A DNA stretch of 64,000 nt, taken from assembly GCA_029718625.1 (NCBI GenBank), contig CM056391.1:1030162-1094161 (forward strand). The letters are read 5' to 3'. Under the pieces are notes generated by a model, which was given only the letters and a program-made list of their open reading frames with translations, ran no database searches and was not told the DNA's origin. The translations under genes and the position numbers were made by a program. Source of the DNA: Synaphobranchus kaupii. Lineage: Eukaryota > Chordata > Actinopteri > Anguilliformes > Synaphobranchidae. Of the stretch, positions 58,305 through 64,000 are shown piece by piece (position 1 is the stretch's first letter; each line of letters opens with the position of its first letter).

Positions 58305-60232
58305 TTACATGTTCAATGCCCATAAACCGCAAAGAACTTCGTGTTTGAAGGCATTGAAATGTTGGGCAACAGGTGATTTCTCGTCATTATTCCGAATTGT
58401 GCTTTTATGTTCACATATTCTTAAACGAAGCTCTCTCTTGCATTTTCCCACATAAAAAAGACCACATAGACATTTCGGAATGTAAACACCGAATTTCGTA
58501 GTACATGTAATGGTTCCTCTAACTATTAATTTGGCCCTTGAGTGGGGATGGTAGAAAGTGTCACCTTTAATCATGGCGTTGCAACTGAAATTACCTTGGG
58601 GAACATTGGAAAGGAAGTGAGTCGGACTTTTTGAAATGTCCGACTTGACCAAGTAGTCCCTCAAATTGTTCGACCTTTTATATGTGAATCTGGGACGTGT
58701 AGCAAAAGTGTCGCCAATATTAGGGTCACTACTTAAAATGTGCCAATGCCGGTTGACAGAGTTTTTGACATCTCTAGAGATTGGGCTATAGGTGGAGACA
58801 CAAGTGATAGGAGGAACAGTGGTATATCGAGGTTTCGGAATGAGAAGAGTTTCTCGTTCTATTTTTCGTACTTCTTCCAATGTAGTGTTCAGCTGTTTGA
58901 CATTATACCCCCTTTCCTCAAAACGTTTGCACAGATCCATAGCATGTTTATCAAAAGTGATGTCACTGCTGCAAATGCGTCTAATTCTCAAGAGCTGACT
59001 ATATGGCAGGCTACGGCGTAGTGAGGGAATGTGGAAGCTGCTGTGATGAAGAAATGTATTCCTATCAGTCTTTTTTCGGTAGACCTCAGTTTGTAAATGT
59101 CTATCGACTTTCTTAACAGAAACGTCTAGGAACGAGATCAAGTGACTATCAGATTCTAAAGTAAATTTAATTGTAGACAACCTCGTATTTACATGTATAT
59201 GGAATAACTGTAAAGATTCATCTGCCCCACTCCAAATGAAGAATACATCATCGATATATCTGTAAAAACCCTTTATGTATTTGAGATATGGATTGTCATT
59301 GTAAATAAAATCCAATTCAAATTTTCCCATGAACAAATTGGCATAATTGGGCGCCATGGGGGAGCCCATTGCGGTACCTTGAATTTGTAAAAAGTATTGA
59401 TCCTGAAATTTTAAATAATTTTTCGTTAATATTGTTTCTGTTAACTCCATCAGAAATTATGTAGGAGGATTCTCCTCCTCTCTTGTTTTTAGAAAATAAC
59501 ATAAAGAATGTAAACCCTCCTGATGGGGTATGCTAGTGTACAGGCTTGATACGTCCATTGTACAAAGTAAGTCCCCCAAATCTCCGATTGTTGAAAGTTT
59601 GTTAAAAAAATCTGTGGTATCTTTGAGATATGAAGGTAATTTGTAAACCAAATTCTTTATGTGAAAATCAACATACTGAGAGAGAGGTTCTGTTAAAGAT
59701 TGAATACCAGCCACGATTGGGCGACCCGGTGAATTCTCAGTATCTTTGTGAACCTTGGGAAGAGTATAAATTACAGGCCGTACTGGGTGGTTCTGAAACA
59801 GAAAATTGTATTCATCTTTGTCAATGTATTCTTTTTGTAAAGCCCGTTCTAAAGTGGCTTTGATGTCATCGCTAAATTTTGCTGTGGGGTCAAATGGTAA
59901 AGAGCGGTATGAATCTTGATCGTGCAATTGTCTTTTGATTTCTTTAATGTATTTTTCTTTGCTTTGTACAACAATGGCACCGCCTTTGTCTGAGGGCTTA
60001 ATAACCACATTTTCGTTTGCGAGTAGTTGGGTTAAAGCGTCTCTTTCCGATTGTAACAGATTGGAGTGGAACACAGGGGCATGAGCGCACACAGGTTTGT
60101 AACGTTCTGCTCAACCAGTCTGCAGAAAGTATCTACAGATGAGTTGGTAACAGGAGGAACAAACTTGCTTTTAGGTTTGAAGATCTTTCTTTCTTTTGGG
60201 GCAGTGTCAATATTCTGAGGTATTCTATTCAA
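58305..60232 (-). pseudogene. Penelope-like reverse transcriptase/GIY-YIG endonuclease, damaged
   Basis: The main frame covers 58305-60092, with the N-terminal piece 60032-60232 in another frame. Features: KPSDKGGAIVVQ (N-terminal PLE motif), RPVIYTLPKVHKD, CTMDVSSLYTSIPHQEG (motif A), GTAMGSPMAPNYANLFM (motif B), YRYIDDVFFIW (catalytic YIDD) and CLCGLFYVGKCKRELRLRIC (GIY-YIG). A TAA interrupts at 59457-59459. A 4-base loss near 58340 shifts the C-terminus, which ends early as LCGLWALNM. A TAG precedes the second N-terminal segment near 60225. It is inactive. Confidence 0.92.
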
Positions 60233-60332
60233 TGACCCTAGGATTCTTTACAGCATCTTTTGAATAGTACGCTTTTAATTTGACTGATCTAAAGAATTTG
60301 TACATTTCCACCTTCGTAGTGAATGAATCTGC

Positions 60333-60644
60333 GTGTTTTACTGGCACAAAAGACAGTCCTTTGGACAACAGTTTGATTTCGGTATCACTGGATGTTGCTG
60401 GCTCGTTGTGACTTTGTCTTTTCTTAGTACTCCTCCGCGTCTTACGTTTTCGCCGCCAGTAAGAGGAACCATTACATGTACTACGAAATTCTGTGTTTAC
60501 ATTGTGAAATGTCTATGTGGTCTTTTTTGTGTGGGAAAATGCAAGAGAGAGCTTCGTTTAAGAATATGTGAACATAAAAGCACAATTCGGAATAATGACG
60601 AGAAATCACCTGTTGCCCAACATTTCAATGCCTTCAAACACTAA
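60333..60644 (+). pseudogene. PLE2 inverted copy of the GIY-YIG endonuclease region
   Basis: Plus-strand frame with FCVYIVKCLCGLFCVGKCKR and RICEHKSTIRNN, as in PLE1. It stops after AFKH because of the same type of GTAA loss as in the minus-strand copy. Confidence 0.85.
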
Positions 60645-61236
60645 GTTCTTTGCGGTTTATGGGCATTGAACATGTAAAAAGTCCACGCAGGGGCGGCGAT
60701 AGAGATAAATTGCTCCTTCAAAGGGAGGGCTGGTGGATACACCATCTATCCACGGTCTCCCCTAGAGGGCTTAATGATTATCATTCCCTGTCGTGTTTTC
60801 TTTAAGACGGTGACTGTTTACAAATTGTTTTTCAAAACAAAACACCTTACTCTTTTGAAAGATTGTCCCACTTTGTGAAATCCAAAATCCATTGAATGAG
60901 TGAAATACAAACACTTTTTTTTTCACAATGATGTGGTTTATAGATTCTTATATAGGAAACAATTCTTAAAAATACAGCATGCCATACATTGTGTGGTTCC
61001 GGCTACAAGTGTGTTTATAGTCGAATTATTCCACGTGTTCGTTTAAAGTGAACCAATCAAATATCTAAATTAAAATAGACATAAAATGAAACGAAATTCC
61101 AAATTGCTTTGATCGGTGTTCACATTATATTTGCTTTTTTGTGTTTTTCAAGGTTTGCTATTCTGCAACAATACTGACACGCAGATATGATGTTCTATAT
61201 AATGTGATATTATATCTTACAAACATTCATGTAGTG

Positions 61237-61274
<38 letters not shown>

Positions 61275-62813
61275 CGATTGACTGAATGTTCGAATTGATT
61301 GACTCACGTCATGTTATATAAGCCCTATACCTGTCCTTGTTGTTTATGCACGCTGACGAAGGCGGTAAGCCGAAACACGTCCGTGCCCAAATAAAACAAT
61401 AGCCTGAGTTGCTGTCCTTCTCTCTTTTGACCTCACCAGAATCGTTCCAGTTTCAGCTTATAACGTCTGAATATCTGTACCTTAAATTACCACATCACCA
61501 CGGATCTTACGCCATTATTATTATTATGATTATTATATAACGATGATTATGAACCATGATAATGATATGTACGTATGTATATGATTTCAAACTAACACTC
61601 TAACGATGTATTCATCAGCTGTGCTATGTGTGGGCTAATTGTGTAATAGGCTACACACATAAAGGCTATAGGTTACAAATGGTAGGCTACATTTTATCTA
61701 CAGGATTATATGTAATTCTCAATGGGTCACAACGAAAAGTGTTAAAAAATGTGTTACAAAAACAATAATAATAAAGTTTTCTGTTGACATGACAAAGCTT
61801 TGCCTTGTTAATTTGTAAAATAGATAAAGGACTCATTTAAAATATGACGTATTTATTGTATCATGAGCTAATTTTTCACTTTCCTGAGGTGAACAAATAT
61901 ATTTTTTAAGGCGAATTTCAGGAAGGGGGCTCGATCGCCAAAAACAAGTCAAGAGCAGTTCAATCCCTTTTTATTTACTGGTTCAATCAGACTGGTCCAA
62001 ACAGAGCTTTCACAGTGGTCTGAATGTTACATGAAATTAATTTAAGGTACTGCAATATCATTCATAATCATATTTCCACTTATTAATATTCTCGTGCTTA
62101 TTCTTCAGTCGTCTTCTTCATGCTTCTCCTTGTGACATGATTTTTTGTTTGTTTTCATGGAACAAAAAAAATCATATATAGGCCTAGATCAATATTGGCG
62201 CATAAATGGTCATTAGACCTGATATAATGTGCATCAGGGGTAGTAAAATATGTGCTCTTTTATCGCTATAATTATAGCCTCTCTGTGGATATGAGCAGGA
62301 AATAGTGTCCACCAAATCACCTTCTGCATTGTTTAGTCGGTTGTTAGCAACAAACTCAGTGACCAGTAGAGGGCACTATTTCATTGTAACGACACTCTCA
62401 GAAAGAAAGGGACCGTGGAGGTACATTATTGCTCTTTAAGGAACAAATTTGCCAAATTAATCTTCTGAGACCAATAATATTTTATACACTTTTATAAACC
62501 TTTTATGAGCAAAAAATGTACAAATAATTATGTATTGTTGGCTAGGGGCACAATTTTATATACATATGGGGTACCACCCCAGTGACAAGCGTTTGTACCT
62601 TCTTTGGCTTTTTCTTACCTTTGTTCTGAGTATATTTTATTATCCCTCTTTAATACATATAATAAAATGCTTCACAATGTGGGGAAAGATAATACATAAG
62701 GACGTTATATATAGACATACATAGCAAATTATAATGATAGATATCCTGCTCTGGTGACAAACAGTACAGACTACAGAGCAAGAGGGACCAAAGAGGTGTG
62801 GACTGAGAGAAAC

Positions 62814-62821
62814 AGGAAGTG
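62814..62821 (+). promoter_or_regulatory. AGGAAGTG box of the gene at 62915
   Basis: ETS/PU.1-type box 94 bases before the ATG, in the block ACTGAGAGAAACAGGAAGTG; a CA microsatellite (62861-62898) lies between. Confidence 0.5.
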
Positions 62822-62863
62822 AGAATCATGCTAAAAAGAGGTCTAACGGACGTACACACTTAG

Positions 62864-62900
<37 letters not shown>

Positions 62901-62914
62901 CCTGTAAGGCACAT

Positions 62915-62969
62915 ATGGCTCCTACTCTGCTACTCTTCATCTCCATCCTCTTCCTCTCTGTACTGCCAG
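62915..62969 (+). CDS. Signal-peptide exon of a further CD300/pIgR-like gene
   Basis: Identical in protein to the exon at 24088 ([19 protein letters not shown]), donor GTAGGA. The intron homology continues to about 63075 and is then broken by a LINE. Remaining exons, if any, are beyond the window. Confidence 0.8.
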
Positions 62970-63075
62970 GTAGGACTAATTTCTCACACATTTATACATG
63001 AATAAAATATAAGTATGATGTAATTTTTCTTTTAATAAATTGGCAATCAGAGTACTTGCTCATAAGCATACACAC

Positions 63076-64000
63076 CGGGGGTCATGGTAGAAGCGTTCAC
63101 GTCGCGACCCCTGTCAGAGATCTAACCAATCCCTGCGAATTCTACCGAAGACTTCAAACTGAGAGTGAATAAACCAGTCAGATACTCTGAAGAGAAAATG
63201 GACCAAAGCGAGCAGTGGAGTCAGCGTCACTCTTCAAAGCCGGCTCTGACAATAATCTCACTGAATGTGGAAGGTCTATCAGCGACAAAAGAAGAGCTTG
63301 TTGCTACCTTGTGCAAGAGACATAAATGTGACATCTTATGCCTACAAGAAACACATAGAGGGCCAGAAAACAAGAGACCTCATGTGTTAGGCATGACCCC
63401 AGTTCTTGAACACCCACACAAACAGTACGGGAGCGTTGTTTTTGTGAAGAACGGGACCACCATTGAATCCACAGCTGTCAACGTTACAAATAACATAGAA
63501 ATACTCTCCATAGAACTCAAAGGCGCCTCCATAACATCTGTCTACAAGCCACCTCCAGTACCCTTTAGCATGCCTGATGCAAATACCAACAACCCACGAA
63601 TAGTGATAGGTGACTTTAACAGCCACAGCACACACTGGGGCTACAACGAAAATAACTCTGATGGAGAGGCAGTGGAGGCATGGGCGGAAGCCAACCAGCT
63701 TCTCCTCATACACGATGCTAAACAACCAAAATCCTTCCACAGCGGACGCTGGAAAGCTGGCTACAACCCAGACCTGGCATTTGTTAGTAACAACATCGCT
63801 GACCTGAGTAAAAAAGCAGTACTGGAACCAATACCCAAAACCCAACATCGTCCTATAAGCCTAACTGTTAACATCGCAGTGACACCAACAAAAGTCCCCT
63901 TCCAACGACGCTTTAACTTCAAAAAAGCCAATTGGAGAGGGTTCATGGAAGAGATGGACAAAAAAATATCAGACCTAGAGCCCACCCACACCAACTACGA
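63076..64000 (+). mobile_element. Non-LTR retrotransposon 5' end, running off the window
   Basis: Homology to the intron at 24.2 kb stops after GCTCATAAGCATACACAC and new sequence starts CGGGGGTCATGGTAG. About 120 bases of leader precede a long open frame. Confidence 0.8.
63198..64000 (+). CDS. LINE endonuclease domain, open to the window edge
   Basis: From ATG at 63198 the frame is uninterrupted for 267 codons to the last base, which is partial. Apurinic-type endonuclease motifs appear in order: LTIISLNVEGLS, CDILCLQETHRG (catalytic Glu), YGSVVFVKNG, RIVIGDFNSHSTHWGY (Asp/Asn), NPDLAFVSNN and KTQHRPISL (catalytic His region). This is the N-terminal half of a jockey/I-type ORF2; the reverse transcriptase would follow. 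All nuclease motifs are intact, so the copy may be full length and young. Confidence 0.88.
   Translation, partial: MDQSEQWSQRHSSKPALTIISLNVEGLSATKEELVATLCKRHKCDILCLQETHRGPENKRPHVLGMTPVLEHPHKQYGSVVFVKNGTTIESTAVNVTNNIEILSIELKGASITSVYKPPPVPFSMPDANTNNPRIVIGDFNSHSTHWGYNENNSDGEAVEAWAEANQLLLIHDAKQPKSFHSGRWKAGYNPDLAFVSNNIADLSKKAVLEPIPKTQHRPISLTVNIAVTPTKVPFQRRFNFKKANWRGFMEEMDKKISDLEPTHTNY

Larger units (their letters stand above)
57495..61431 (-). mobile_element. Penelope-like element PLE2, longer copy, inverted ends
   Basis: Flanked by the same 15-bp duplication CTCACCAGAATCGTT (57480-57494 and 61432-61446) and with the same inverted arrangement as PLE1. It retains RT and GIY-YIG coding on the minus strand (58305-60232), with an inverted 3' half on the plus strand from about 60430. 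The right ATTG repeat and GACGAAGGCGGTAAGCCG end match PLE1. Confidence 0.92.
56555..61869 (+). repeat. Tandem duplication, unit 2 (contains PLE2)
   Basis: Repeats unit 1 from AATAATCAAAACAAACG. It is longer because its Penelope-like element keeps the polymerase region. After it the sequence continues like 22.7 kb (TTTTTCACTTTCCTGAGGTG). Confidence 0.85.

Overview
The window is from a bony fish genome, almost certainly a teleost. Genes are split by phase-1 introns. The DNA is packed with fish-type repeats: Tc1/mariner (including a Sleeping Beauty-like one), Harbinger, DIRS, Penelope-like, CR1/L2/Rex-like LINEs and tRNA-SINEs with L2-type tails. The host genes are immunoglobulin-superfamily leukocyte receptors. 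No species is assigned.

Layout. (1) 1-8.7 kb: the 5' part of a Siglec-like gene on the minus strand (signal exon 8650-8698, V domain 3759-4109, two C2 domains at 2914-3222 and 1072-1338), continuing off the left edge. Its introns hold a 1.85-kb LTR-like repeat and a Tc1 transposon with one stop codon. (2) 8.7-13.9 kb: gene-free DNA with a 21-bp minisatellite, a decayed DIRS element and a ~180-bp satellite. (3) 13.9 kb to the right edge: a plus-strand tandem cluster of CD300/CMRF35-like, polymeric-Ig-receptor-like (pIgR-like) genes. Six near-identical 55-base signal-peptide exons lie at 13906, 24088, 35314, 43769, 47397 and 62915.

The cluster members differ in state. The one at 13906 is a relic that lost both Ig exons. 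The one at 24088-33698 gives a complete eight-exon model: signal, two V-type domains, Thr/Ser-rich stalk, transmembrane segment and three cytoplasmic exons, each with an ITIM-like tyrosine motif (predicted inhibitory). The two at 35314 and 43769 are recent tandem copies with one Ig domain; both replaced the B-strand cysteine by arginine and gained a cysteine elsewhere. The one at 47397-53142 gives a complete six-exon model with two Ig domains, a transmembrane segment and a short tail without ITIM. The last begins at 62915 and is interrupted in intron 1 by a LINE running off the right edge. Most promoters keep an ETS/PU.1-like AGGAAGTG box next to a CA repeat, fitting myeloid expression (inference).

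The locus is a record of duplication and transposition. Paralogous units supply 'empty sites' for many insertions: a nested Harbinger cluster (37921-42568, TAA duplications), a TTAA-flanked MITE, Tc1 derivatives (TA), a LINE (15656-19872), and a Penelope-like element whose single insertion, with a 15-bp target duplication, was copied by a later 4-5 kb tandem duplication (52391-61869).

The ITIM-type receptor and the short-tailed receptor would be surface proteins of immune cells with opposing or complementary signalling; this is inferred from family knowledge, not shown by the sequence.
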